From the NCBI GenBank assembly GCA_025331445.1, contig JAIWNE010000114.1:1-64000 (forward strand): DNA of 64,000 nt, read 5' to 3'. Of the stretch, positions 1 to 12,279 are shown piece by piece. The stretch comes from Blakeslea trispora. Taxonomy: Eukaryota > Mucoromycota > Mucoromycetes > Mucorales > Choanephoraceae. The notes below the pieces were generated by a model. The model was given only the letters and a program-made list of their open reading frames with translations, searched no databases and was not told the origin of the DNA. The position numbers and the translations under genes were made by a program. Numbering within the stretch: the first letter of the stretch is position 1; each line of letters opens with the position of its first letter.

Positions 1-303
1 ATTTTAAAATCTTAATAAAACAATCCATATCATGAAGTTTTATATCCCAATCAGCCCGCTAGCAACACTGCTATTTGAGCTCAGAAATACCCCATGGAGC
101 ATTTTTGTTCACCATGTTGCCGAAACAGATCGAAACTTTTTTGTTAAATCCTGTTCAAAACTCAAGCTCAAACTACACTCTTTTTTTGTTTTGTAATGAT
201 ACATTCTATTTTATTCTGAAAACTCAAGTCTTTGTGCAGTATTGTTCTTGTTCTGGGAGTTTTGCTCTTATGCATCTTCTTGAGTGCGGATCGTTTTGAT
301 ACT

Positions 304-3300
304 CTAATCATCTTCTTCTTCGATATTTTTCTTTTGACGTTTTTCGGCATATTCTACTACGTCAATAGCATCCAAGTTTAAACCATACTTGCGCTTGATT
401 CGTAAGGCAATTCGAATCCAAAGAAAAACAGATTTTCGCTCTTTCGTACACGAGACATTGCTACATAAAGCTGACCATGAGACATCATATCATCTAAATA
501 TATTGCTACAGAGTCGATAGTGGCACTTTGAGCTTTATGAATGGTAGAGGCAAAAGCAGGCACGATTGGAAATTGCGATCTAAGATAGTTAGTTCCTGGT
601 ACACTTCTTGAAATCCTCTGCACCCATAAAGTCATTTCGTCACCATCGGGTCCCTCTTTAGAAAGAAGAACATTTTCCTCTTCAATCTCCTTGACTTGAG
701 CAATGGTACCATTAACCCAGCCGCTAGAGACGTGCAGGTTTTGAATTAACATTACAGGCATATCAATTTTAAGCTTCAATTCTTGTAGTAGTCTCGTTTC
801 ATTTAGAGCACGAATAGCTGAACTTCCGGATCTTCCATTGTATGTATCATGAGCAAGAAAAAATACGGCTTCTCCTGACATAGCATCAAAGTCTTTTGAA
901 TTAGCAGTGTTGACTCTCTGACGAGTAGTGTAAAGTCTCAACGATCGGTTTGGAATATCTCTTTTTAGCACCGCTCTACTGTTGATGTACTTGATCACCG
1001 ATTCATCAAATTGGCACAATCGTACTTTGTTCAAAATCTCTATAAAACCAGCTTCAGTTTGTCTTACAGGTTCCATTAAACAATACTTTGCAGAGTAACG
1101 AAATAATCCAGACTTCCAAATTGGTTCTTCTTTTTGGTTTACAGGAAGAAGTTGTGCCAAATCTCCAAAAAAGATACTTTTGATGCCACCCATAGCCACG
1201 TTTCTATTTGTAGCTTTGATTATGTGTTATTTAACATATCAAGCAAAGTTTCACTCAGCATTGAGTATTCATCAATTAAAAGAATTATCTTGGGGTACAG
1301 CTTCAACATGTTATCTATCATCAAGTGGTTAGGACTGTTGGTCGAAGCATTGATACCAAAAAATCTATGTATTGTCATTCCGCCAATGTTATGAGCAGCC
1401 ACGCCTGTTGGTGCTAACTTGAAAACCTATTTTGGTACGACAAACTGTAAACATTATTGTGCAATGTCTTCTTTTTTTTTTCTTGCCTTAAAACCTTGAA
1501 TTTTGTAGTGTCTTTCAAGCATTTTCAACAAATAGGACTTTCCAGTACCTGCAGCACCAGATACAAAGGCGGTAGTATTTGTTGTCAGTTCGTCTATAAC
1601 ACCTTGGAATATCTCTTTTTGAGATGCGTTGGCACTGTTCAGCATCACTTCAAGTTCTACTTGCGTAGCTTCTAAACCCCTTTCAGAATCACGAACATCT
1701 TCTAAGTTTTGAATATTAGTGGGTCTATCTTCTAAGGAGATACCACCTTGTTCTACTGGAATCGATACAAGATATTCAAAGTAATCTGTCGTTCAAAGTG
1801 TTAGAACCTGTTTGGTTTAAAAGAGAAATGACTCACCTCTCCAAGTCCTGTAGGACCCTTTTCCTTTTCAAAAGTAGTTTTGTATATGGCCTTTTTTATG
1901 ACTATTTGCTGATAATAATACTTTTCACCATTAAGTTCACTTTGTAGGAATGTTCTCCAATAAGCTTCTTATGTCGAAGTACGTATATAGTATATTGTGA
2001 TGAAACATATTTGGGAGTTCTTCATGATAAAAGGAACGCATGTGGTTGCCACCTGTTCCAGGTAACTATCCATATCAGCCTCTCTATAAAATGAATAGAA
2101 CTGAGGCATTGTCAACTGCTTTGCGCCATTTCTAGTTTCGTATTTTTCTGTCAAATCCAAGTCAGCAATTGTCGATATTCAGTTCATTTCATTCAACTTA
2201 CCAACATGAGTTCGAGTAAAGATTTTATCACTGTTAGGATCAAGATCCTTGATACCCGATTTAAGTAATCTACGATCGTCGCTTGGAAGATTGGTTTGTA
2301 AGAAAGATACTGATCTTGAGCTTTGATGCTTGTGCCAACCCATCAAGTCGTACACAGCTTCAACAGCTCCTACTATTCTACTTTTATAGTGCTCTTTTGA
2401 AGATCTTTCATTACTGACCTTATAATGTCATGAGTAGCTTTGCTATTGATCTCGTATATAGTATCCGACTCATTCTTGGCCATGTATTTTGCTAAATATC
2501 TTACAGCCGCTTTACCACAGTTGTATTGAAATCCATATTGGCTCTCCAAACGGCTAAAAGGTAAGGATTGTAGTTATTGATGTTCATGTCTTCAACCCAC
2601 GCTCGTAATACATGATTCACCAACAAACTCGGTACGAGGTGCAGGTTGTTTAGGATAACCGAAACGACATGTACGTTTTCACCTAATTTGCAGTATCTAT
2701 CAAGAATAAAGCCAGTTTAAGTAAATCAATTGTACTGATCATAGTTAAATACATACACGGGATTGCAGATATGTGTTTGGTGCTTTAAGATCAAATCATG
2801 GAGAAGAGGATCATCGGCGGCTCTTCTAGGCTGTAACTTACACGTATTACATTGAGGCGGATCAATTCTTGTACAGATTTTTCAGTCCAAAGAACGCAAT
2901 GAATATGAGGACTTCCTCTATCTTGAATTTCGAGCACCCAGCTAAAACCTTTTACACCGCCTATCATATTGGCAAAATGACCAAGTACATATACGTTGAA
3001 AAAATGTTTCATTTTCTTTTGAAGTGGTTGGCAAAAAGTACAGAATCTTCCCAAGGATACTGAGTACTAGTAGCAGCAGCAAAGTCAGGACTGTAATCAT
3101 TACAGCTAAAAGTCAAAAACAGTTGAGGGGCACCAAGATTGTTAAACACTGTTTGCAAATTCAAGAAATTTCTTCTTTTATAAGCATACGATGAGCGAAC
3201 AACGTAAGGAACAGTGGATACGATATTTTGTTATACGATTTAGTGGCAGCATCAATCACATCCCTTTGTCTAATGTTGCTTCGACCCTTTGTTGAAATAA

Positions 3301-4446
3301 CAAGTCTGTTGGCAGCAGCAATGTTATTCTTTTCAATAGCGTCCAACATAAAAAAGAGGAAAGACTGGTCTTTTGCGAATCTACGATCTTTCATCATGAG
3401 TCTCAATCTGGTGTAGCCCTTTAAGTTTTCCCCAGCAAGAGTTGCCTTTGCAATTCCACCATGATCTTCAGCAAGGGCACGGTTTTCCTCGGTAGGAGTA
3501 GCCATGGAATAGTGGCCCTTACTCTCAGGATACAGGTAAGGAAACAACAAAGCCAGCAAACTAGGGTGTGACATTCTTATATTTGTTCCTGTCGTGTCTT
3601 GACCAATATACAAGTCCTGAAAGTTTGGTTCAGATGCTTGAGGGTGTACGGTATCTTCTGGAAGTAAATAGTTGTTAGGCCATTCATCTCTTCTGCGAGC
3701 ACCGATATACTTGGCATTTTCTTTGATATGATAGTTAACCAAAGAATACATTAATGGCTGCAATTGATAACGAGCCAAAAGAGGATGGGTTTCTTGAAGG
3801 GCAGCGTAAGCCGCAATGACTCTTTGTTTTCTAATATTAGCGGGATCACTCTTTGGTAAATAAACCTAGAGTACCACCATAGGCCATTTCGGCAAGTTCA
3901 TAGTTATGTTTCAGATTTACAGCACCGGAAACCTCGTAATGACCAATACGACCATTTAGGAGGGTTGACTTTCTGGTGATTTGTGTCATCAATTTTAAGG
4001 GCGAAAGAACACAGCGTTCTCTGTAGTTCAGAGCTTGAGCTTCTGGAATCAAGTCGCCTAGGTATTATGCAATTTAGCTTTTAACTTTTGCAATAACATT
4101 TATTATTAAGTTACAAACCTGGATACACATAGGTTGGAAGCTCGTTTTCAGAAATATTTACATGGGCTTTGCAAACCATGTACTTGGTTCCTTGAGGGTT
4201 TCTAAGAGGAACCAACTTCCACTTATAGCAGTTCTTCAAGCTATTTTCGGCATCCTGAAGAGTGCGGTATGCCTGTTCTTCTTTGTAGAGAACATAGAGA
4301 CAGATACAACAGAATCCATCTGGTTTCATCCCAGCAAACTTTTGAAACTTTACGATTTGCTTTTTTTGCAAGTTATCAAAAGAAGCCAAAGAGTTGTCCT
4401 GGAAACGGAAGCGGGAGACAAAAGCTCGAATTTCTTGACGAGACAT
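304..4446 (-). pseudogene. Helitron RepHel gene, decayed (HUH replication initiator + Pif1-type helicase)
   Basis: This is a rolling-circle transposon protein that would nick, replicate and unwind the element's DNA. Reading down the minus strand there is a Cys-rich N-terminus (about 4446-4111), a block typical of fungal Helitrons ending near 3846 (GHYEVSG), and the Helitron-like N domain (3778-2791) with the HUH metal motif in PHIHCVLW near 2900. A Rep tyrosine pair YLAKY follows near 2480-2505. The helicase follows: Walker A GAAGTGKS near 1545, LLIDEYSML near 1280, FFGDLAQLLPV near 1155, and motifs V/VI STIHKAQS and YVAMSRVR near 530-450. All key motifs are visible but spread over several reading frames, and only some breaks look like introns. 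A one-base shift near 395 separates the tail, which ends in an acidic EEEDD at 304. No Helitron 3' hairpin or CTRR end could be placed. The family call is secure; the exon model is not. Confidence 0.88.
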
Positions 4447-4820
4447 CTTGATCAAATTTTTGGAACTGAGTGAAAATAAAAAGTATATGAAAAGCGAAAG
4501 AAAAGGAACTCAATAGTTCTGGTTCGAGAAAATTATATAAAGTTTTCTTTGGAAAACCTTACGATATTTAACTAATATGCTGTTTCATTATTTGATATTT
4601 GAAATAAAATGGCTTGATTTAATTTAAAAAAAAGCTTTATTGAGCAAAAAAAAAAATTCACCAACCCTACCCAATCAACCTCCAAAGGATTCGTGTAAAA
4701 ATAAAAATAATAATAAAAAAATGAAAACTAAAAAGAAAAAAGAAAGAGAGACAAAAGGAAAAAATGTGACAAAAAAAATAACTGCCAGCCCTATCCAACC
4801 AACCAACCATTGGGCTAACC
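4447..4820. other. Intergenic, purine-rich, no gene seen
   Basis: This spacer lies between the Helitron gene start and the end of the next minus-strand gene. It is A-rich, with runs such as AAAAATAATAATAAAAAAATG around 4700-4780. The one ORF here (about 4640-4888, Lys/Asn/Pro-rich) follows the base composition and overlaps the end of the next gene, so it is not called. Confidence 0.5.
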
Positions 4821-5730
4821 CTAATCCATCATTCCAGCCAGAGGAGAACCAGAAAGAGGAGCAGATTCATCAGCTTCCGGAGGGCTGACGAAGATGAACT
4901 CGTCAAAGGCCGAGTCTTCATCCATCAAAGAGGCCAGAGAGAGATGGGTTGACTCCAGGTTAGTGGCAGGGACATTTGGGTTATATACCCTAACCTGGAC
5001 AGTGCTACGACGAGCCGAGCGAGCGCCACGAGCATCCCTGATCCTGCGTTGCTCCAAAAAGACAGGACTGGCGTTTGGAGCGGCCAGCTCAGCATCGACT
5101 AGGTGAGAGTTTGAATGAGTCAAAGATTTAGAAACTAAAACGAAAATAGAGTAACTTACCGAGGTCATCGTACAAGCCCTCCAAGTAATCCGTGAAGGGC
5201 TCACGGAGAGTCTCCCTTCTTTTGATTAAGGTCTCGTTTGACCAGTTTTCCCAGACGTATCGGAACATGATAAACTTGAGCTTGCTGTACTCACGGTTGG
5301 GAGGGGCATTCTCCTCATTTACGGGAAAGTACCCGTGCTCCTGGCCAAAACCAGAGATGTTTCCTTGAAAATCCACCTCTCGAATTGGAGCGATGGATTG
5401 AACCCCTACGCGGACAGAAGCAAAAGCACGGGTGGCATCATCGAATGTGTAGGCCGACACGTTGAGTGACCCTTTTTGTAAATTAAATAATTAGTAATCA
5501 TCAAAATAAGCTTTAAGTTTTAACAATCTTACCAACAACTCTATGCGCAGTACGCATTTTGAAAAGCGGAGGAAGTAATACATCATTGCATAATTGTTAT
5601 TTGATACCAAAAAGCTGATACGAATACTCGTATCCGTTCCCCTGGCCTCCAAAGTAATTGTTTGACCACTGGTCACACGAATCATTGGCTCTTGGACAAC
5701 AATAACTCTATCGCAGACAACAGTAACCAT
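4821..5730 (-). CDS. Unknown three-exon protein
   Basis: I do not recognise a family. Exon 1 runs 5730-5533 (MVTVVCDRVIVVQEP start, beta-rich), exon 2 about 5471-5160, exon 3 5098-4821. The intron between exons 2 and 3 (5159-5099, 61 nt, GTAAGT...CCTAG) joins cleanly in frame at YDDL/VDAEL. The exon 1/2 junction (GTAAGA near 5532, AAAAAG near 5472) is off by one base, so there is either a frameshift or another splice site. The middle exon has aromatic-rich segments (YVWENWSNE), followed by an Arg/Ala-rich stretch and an acidic C-terminus. The gene lies 375 nt upstream of the Helitron Rep gene on the same strand. It could therefore be a passenger or accessory gene of that element, but no Helitron 5' end was found to prove it. 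Confidence 0.5.
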
Positions 5731-6352
5731 TTGAATGAATTCTTTTTAAAGAAAGATATATCAGTAAGAAGATGATGATCTGCATTGTAATTGTCAATCT
5801 GATTATATATATGAATTTCTTTTCCGTGTGTTACTAGCCTTGATCTATCTGTTTGCCCCTTAAAGCACTTCAAGTCACACAAATAAAAATATCATTCTTT
5901 TTTTTTTGACAATTTTAAAATTTTCTCTTGATCAGGACAAAGATATTGCACCTTTTCAAGAGTTAAGACCAAATATTGAGACTTAAGTGCCGCAGACTAT
6001 CGACATGAGTTAAGAGTCATGTGCATGGTTATGAGCTGGCGATTAATAGTGGCGTTAAATAACCTCTCAATGTGAGTATACTGCTTTTGTTATCATCAAA
6101 ATAGCACCTTATACAAAGCTTTCTTAAGAATTCTCATTTGCATGATAAAATTAAGATATAGCTGAAATCTATCACCAGATAATTTTTTTTTACCGTAAAC
6201 ATGAACACAAGCTTTAGGCAGTCAGTCAAATAGTATTTGTGGATTTTAAATTTAATAGAATTTTTGGAATTTGACGCGAAAAGAAATAGAGTTCAATTTT
6301 TTTGCAATTTTTATGGCGCCTTTCTTAAAATTTCAAATCTTTTATGGCCTCA
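5731..6352. other. AT-rich intergenic DNA, nothing identified
   Basis: No coding frame, tRNA or clear repeat was seen here. It lies between two minus-strand genes and presumably holds the promoter of the downstream one. Confidence 0.4.
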
Positions 6353-8145
6353 TTAGTTTTTATTAAATCTGAAGACAAATTGTTCCATTGAACCGTAAGA
6401 GCCTTGCTTAGGTTTCTTCTTTGACTGAGTGGCCTTTCTTGAAGTTTTACCTCTCTTGCGTTTCGTTGTAGAGCAATTATTTGTCATATCACCTTCAATT
6501 GTTGTAGTAGTGTCAATATTCTGTGGACTTTCAGCCTCCTCAGTTCTTTGTGTTTCGCCATCTGAATATGGCATGACACTTTCCCGACTATTTATTTCTA
6601 AATGAGTTGATTCTTCTTCCTATGGGCAGTTTTATTAATGCAAAAATTTTTTTTCATTGGCTAGCTCTTTGTAACATCGAGCTTGATATGATAGAGAGTT
6701 TACTTACAGCATTATCGTTTAATGAATCGACATTTTCTGTATTGAACGATACCTCAGCACTTTGTTGTCTTGTGTCTAAAGACAATTATAAATAAAATAT
6801 ACTGCACATCATTGCTTTTCGACTACTTACTGCTGTTGCCAAATAATTCAGTTCTAAACTGATGACTTTCCTTTCTTACAGGTTCCTTTCCCTTTCGAGA
6901 AAGATGAGGTGATACTGTAATGCTTCGGCGCATTCGATTGATTTGAGTATCTAGACTATTTTGAGGTTTCGAGAAGCGAACAGCAGAAGTTACGGAAGAC
7001 AAAAGGAGAGACTAGGTCCTTCACCGAAACTGTCATCAGAAGCTTGTCTTTCAAGTGTTTGATTTTCTGACAAGTTTGTTGTCATCATACTTTGATACAA
7101 GGCACTATCTAATGAACTCAATCCATCTGTCTCAGCGTCTTCATTACAGAGCGACATATCACTGTAATCTAACATCAGGTTTAACAAACGGTTAAAATCA
7201 TTCAAACTTTAATTGAAAAGAAAAATCATGTCTTACTTCTTTGCAATCCAGGACTTGAACGATCCATTTGAATACTAGGATCCTCTTCTGCATCCAGTTG
7301 GTTCAATTGAGTTGATCATTTGTAATTAGACAAAGTGCTACTATGTTTTTAAGTATCTTTCAAACTTGCCTCATTCATGTTTTCTAACATTTCAGCTTGA
7401 GCATCGCTGAAAGAGTGACCTTGACTCTCTCTTCCATCATCATTATCTTCATCTTCACTGGAGTTGGACTCTATCTCATCTTGATCAGAATGCAATGCAT
7501 TATGACCATCTTCTGAGATATGATCGTCTTAATTTCCCTCTTTAACGACGTTGATAATATTTTTCCAATAAGCAACAATGTTAAACATAATACAAAAACT
7601 GATATACCTTCAGTATTGATTTCTCGGAGATCTGGCTCACCAAAAGTTTGATTGAGAGAGTGGTTGACAAGAAAGTAGCCATTTTTTACTCCTTCTCGAA
7701 CCATGTTTGGCGAGATGTCAGGGTGTACTTTGTCTTTCAACACTTCGGGAACCAAAGGAAGACAAGGTAATACAGTAATGCTACTGCATTTCGCATGAAA
7801 TTTCTCTTCCAAAACAGGTCCAAGAAATGATTGCCCAATCTCTTGCTGAACCATGGAGCCACCAACAGAAACCATGATGGGATCTTTGTGGGTGACAAAT
7901 GCATCCAAATCCCATTCACTATCATAGTCTTTGATAGCCTTCTCCAAAAGACGAGAATCTCCTACAGACCATTGTCATTTTTGGTGTTAGCCAAGTACTT
8001 TTATTCTTTTTCTATGGTCAAATAAACATTACGCCTTGCTGAGCTCATAGACTGCCATATAAAATTTCTCTATGCCATCCTCTTCAATATACTCTACTGT
8101 GTGAGGAAAGCATACACCAAAAAATACAAAAATGATTGATTCCAT
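6353..8145 (-). CDS. Unknown multi-exon acidic/basic nuclear-type protein
   Basis: No family is recognised. The start at 8145 sits in a good context (ACCATGG). Several introns splice in frame: after INTE near 7609 (next residues DDHISEDG near 7541), after LQR near 7238 (to NYSDMS near 7165), after FGNS near 6831, and after NDNA near 6704 (next exon EEESTHLEI). A possible 38-nt intron (GTAACT...AATAG) near 6990 would keep frame across an apparent stop. Two joins are unresolved: exon 1 to exon 2 (near 8035/7965, off by one) and the exon ending QAEMLENMNE near 7370. The middle is strongly acidic and Ser-rich (SNSSEDEDNDDG). The C-terminus is basic with a nuclear-localisation-like KRKRGKTSRK. Preserved splicing suggests a real host gene or one recently active, but function cannot be assigned. 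Confidence 0.55.
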
Positions 8146-10960
8146 GGTAAACGATAATACTGTTGTTAAACGTTGAATAAAAACAAGTTGAAGAAGAAAA
8201 GTAAACTAAGAGCCGAACAAGACAAGAAATAAAGATTTATGTGATCTGATTTATTTTCAATATAACCTGACTCTGGTTCTCTAACAAAATATTCAAAGGA
8301 TATTCCTTTTATAAACTGAAGTTGAACAAAGTCACATCACTATCTTGCGATTGCCTGAATGAACTAGCTAAGTATTCAGTCGTAATTAAACAACTACAAG
8401 TACTTTAATCAGATGAAAACAATTCGCTTATCATATAAGCTTACTTGGTTTAGTGTAAAACAACAGACACCAGTCTAATCAATTATAGTACATTTTAAGA
8501 GTAAAGCTTTCAACTTTAGCAATTTCAATACGATTTGACATGCTTTATTGAATAATGAATTGTACAATTGAATCAACACTTGCAACAAAACAATGAAACA
8601 ATAAATTAGATTCGAATGGCAAACAACGTTATAACACACAATAAGAATATAAGAAGAACTCAAATCACATTTGACAGATATAAGCCTATCGTTGATATGT
8701 TGTTAAATAATACTAGATTTTTCTCAAGACAAAAAGCATTTGAACAATTTAATATAATAAGACATGTGTTGGTCCTATTGAGTAGAAAACCAAGAATTGA
8801 ACTACTGTTTTGCTGCTAAAGATAATGCAATGTGTAGACGCCTACTAAAATCAGTATCCTTCTCTTGCTCTATAGCCAGTATCGCTGATTTTGAAAACAA
8901 AAAAGCTTTGTTGAATCAAATTCAAAGCCATTATATCGAATGAAGCTAAAGATACTTTTTTGCAAGAATATATACAAAAAGCTAGCAGCAACATCATCAC
9001 TCAGCATAAAACAAAGTCATGACACATAAAAAAAAGTAGCAATTTACACCTACAAACTGCAATTTACTATTAAAAGCCAAATGACTTTTCTAAAAGAAAT
9101 TTTGACTTGAGAATAACTTTCAATCAAGTAATCAAGCATTATCAATTTGAAAAAAAAAACTCGGCAAATGCAAGAAAGTCATATTCCAAAACCATACATA
9201 CATCATAAATTGGCAATATAATTCTATATACAATTGCCAAAAGACAAGCAACATTGAGCATGTTCCTTTTGATAGTGGTTTCTCATTACATGATCTAGTT
9301 AACTACAATGAAAGCCAGAAAAACTAGTGATTTCAAGTACAACTAATCTTTACTTGAGCTTTGTATCAATGTAAACATGACTATCAACCATAGAAGCAAA
9401 TTAATTTTCGTAGATAACCAAAATCAAAATCTACTTTTTACAATAGATCAATTACATGGATTAGCAAATTAAACAAGTTGTTTCGCATTTACCTAGTACA
9501 AATTGTTATCATTCAGAAGGCAAACAACCATAAAAAAAAGACTAATTATAGCACATAAGTCAAACGTTTGCAGCTATCAGAACAATATTAATAAAGTTCT
9601 TGATAAAAACATGTAGGAGACATGAACAATATTGTAACCAGAAATTTAGATGGAAACAAATATAGATGTTAAAACAAAGCAGCTTTATAGTAGCGCTTTA
9701 GTCGTGAATAAGAAAAGATAATTTGACAAGCGTATATTCCATCTCTAAACATGGCATATCAATTGCGTGATCAAAAAGTAATCAGAGAAAACATTGCTCT
9801 AAAAGAGTGTTGAAATAACACTTGAAGTATCACTTTCAATTTTTAATAAAGATTAAATAAGTGTGCTAGAACATAGCAAGTAAAATTAAAGAAATAGATG
9901 AGCAAAATGTGTATATATATAAAACCACTTAAAGACATATGATGTGTTTGAGGCTTCATTCAAGCTTGTAATGGAGTTAAAGTATACTGAATAACATAAA
10001 CAATTTCAGATGCTTTGGCATTGATATCAAAATCGACAAAAAAGGAAACATCATCATAAACTTGAAAGCTCTCTGCTCTTTGCCTCTCAAGAAAAATTCA
10101 AAAATCGACAAATATGGAAATAAAGTCAGTCACAACTTCGACCTCAACAAAAAATCCAAAATCGACAAATAAGGAAAGTGTTGACGAAACACATATTATC
10201 AGGTCAAGAAGCAAGCGATCCAAGTATAAAGGCTACAAAAGATGATAAAAACCATTGCTAATATGATACCAGTATCAATAACCAAAAATCATGTCTAAAA
10301 GTATAAATCTAATGCAGAAATACTCAATAAAAATGTAACAGCACGTCTTTTTCATCGATTAATTACGAAAAAGTTATTCAAAATGCTTGACAACAACCAA
10401 TGAAGCAAGTCAGTAACTATCCTCATCTCATGGAGTATTAAGAACGAAAAACAAGGCATCAAGCATATTGACATTAACCAAGAAACAGAGATATCTTTAC
10501 AAATTTTGTTTTGCTCACAGAAAATTGATGGATTTACTCGACATATAAGGAAGGTAAAAAATTGACGAATATGGTAAATGGCATTCATCGTCGTACGGCG
10601 TTACTAAACATGGTAATTTTCTAAGCAGGGAACCTCCCTATATCTTAATAGTAGTTAACCCAAAAACATGCATGTGACTTGATATCTATCGTCACTTAAT
10701 AAACAAGAGCAGCTGCTCCATATAAAAAAAAACTTTTTTCAACGAAAATTAGAAAACTAATTCGCCGATAAAATAGCATGTTTCATTGACCTTGCCTTTC
10801 GTTTTTTATATAATCAAGCACTTTAAGAACCAGTACAATAACTGAATCAATTACAAGCCCATATAAGGGTCTCTTTTCTTTTTTTATGAAGTCTCTTAGT
10901 GAAATGTGTTTTTTTATCCGCGAATCGATTTTCAAATTTTCGTTGAAAAAAGTTCATTTT
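8146..10960. other. AT-rich non-coding stretch with short dispersed motif
   Basis: About 2.8 kb carry no supportable gene; the longest frames are short and show no domain. A roughly 18-nt motif of the form AAAATCGACAAATAAGGAAA recurs loosely near 10029, 10101, 10158 and, more diverged, near 10540. No terminal repeats or target duplications were found around it. Confidence 0.5.
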
Positions 10961-10964
10961 TTTT

Positions 10965-12279
10965 ATAGGGGCACTAAGGCTCAATTTATTAAGTGCTTGC
11001 AGGGCAAGTCACAACTACGTTTTTGGGTTTTTTATTTTTAAAATGTTTTTAAGGGTTTTGTGTTTTGGATAAATATATGAGAGAGGATAGGGACAAAGAG
11101 AACGCTAGAGCGAATCATCGATGTGAAAAAACGGTAAAGGACGATGGGGAATGCCTTTGCGAACAAGCGATTCCTGAGAAGCAACGTGGACTTGGGAGAG
11201 GATGTTTTGGAAGACGACTTCAGGAGAGAAAGGACAATTGTCAAAGATATAACACCAGTAGGCACGCCATATGCATTGTAAAGCGGAGCCAATAATGACT
11301 GGTGGAGGGAAAAAGTGCGGAGAAGATGCCGGTGGGAACAGAAGGGAGAGAACGGTGCTTTGCAAAGTGATGCTAGATATGGATAAGTTGGCCGGGCTTA
11401 TAAAGAAATTATTTTACGTCAATTGCCAAACACACAGCTTCAAAGGGCAAGAAAAGACAAAGTGATCGAAATCTTCCAAATCATGATGGCAGAGGGGACA
11501 CGCCAGAGAGGAGAAAGCATCTGGAAGCCATGTATGCAAAATATCTCGAGTAGGGAGTTTTTTGTGGATGGTACGAAACCAGACATTGCGAGCGGAATGC
11601 GTCAATGGAAACGTCCAGAAAGCTTGCCACGATTTGCTTGAGAGAACAGGCAAAGGTGTATTCGAGGTGGGAATGGGGAGACACATCTTGCGGTATAAGG
11701 AACGCGTGAGTAAAGACTGGTGAGTCGGTGCATCAAGAAGAAAGGAGGACAGAAACGGAGTCAAGTCGAATCTACGATGATCAATCACAGGAGTGAAAGG
11801 ATGGCGACCGAGGCGTGCAAAAGCAAGAGGAATAAAGGCCCGAACGAAGAAGTGCGAAAATTTGACGGCATTAGTACTTACCAACCGATGTAACCGTCGA
11901 CAGAGTGTAGGATACCTGAGCAGATGAGAGCGTGAGATGATTGGTTTGAGGCAGAAATCCCTGTCGGCGTTGTGCTCGTATAAGTGAGACACAGTGAGAG
12001 AGCGAATGGACGTAGGGATGCGACAGATTGTTTCAGGAGTGACGATGGAGGAAAGAGGCAAAGAGAGACAAGTAGCGGCTGAAGCAACAACAGAGGCAAA
12101 AGAGTGTGGCAAGAGATCCATGGCTTGCAAGGGCAGAGAGAGACAGCTATCAATGCTCTTGAGTGCAAAAGGAGGGGGAGACGAAAATCAGGAAGGTTGG
12201 GGGCATGGTGGACCAAGAAGTTAATTAGCCGTGGCAACACAATGGAAGCAAATTCGGTAGAAGCAGGGTCAATGGACAA
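10965..12279 (-). pseudogene. 5'-truncated LINE (non-LTR retrotransposon) 3' fragment with zf-RVT region
   Basis: The minus-strand frames resemble the region after the reverse transcriptase of fungal LINE ORF2 proteins. The clearest part is the zinc-binding segment near 11570-11420: a WFRTIHKKLPTRD block followed by a C-x2-C pair (CPLCHHD) and an H/C pair (DHFVFSCP). Upstream sequence (12279-11878) continues in another frame, and downstream (11365-11038) in two more, so the copy has at least three frameshifts. A minus-strand AATAAA lies near 10988, and A-rich sequence (TATAAAAAAAA) follows, as expected for a LINE 3' end. The RT catalytic domain is absent, consistent with the 5' truncation usual for LINE copies. 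Confidence 0.7.

Noticed and set aside
56..65. CTAG near 58-61 as a Helitron 3' end
   Set aside because: No adjacent hairpin could be seen, so the terminus is not supported.
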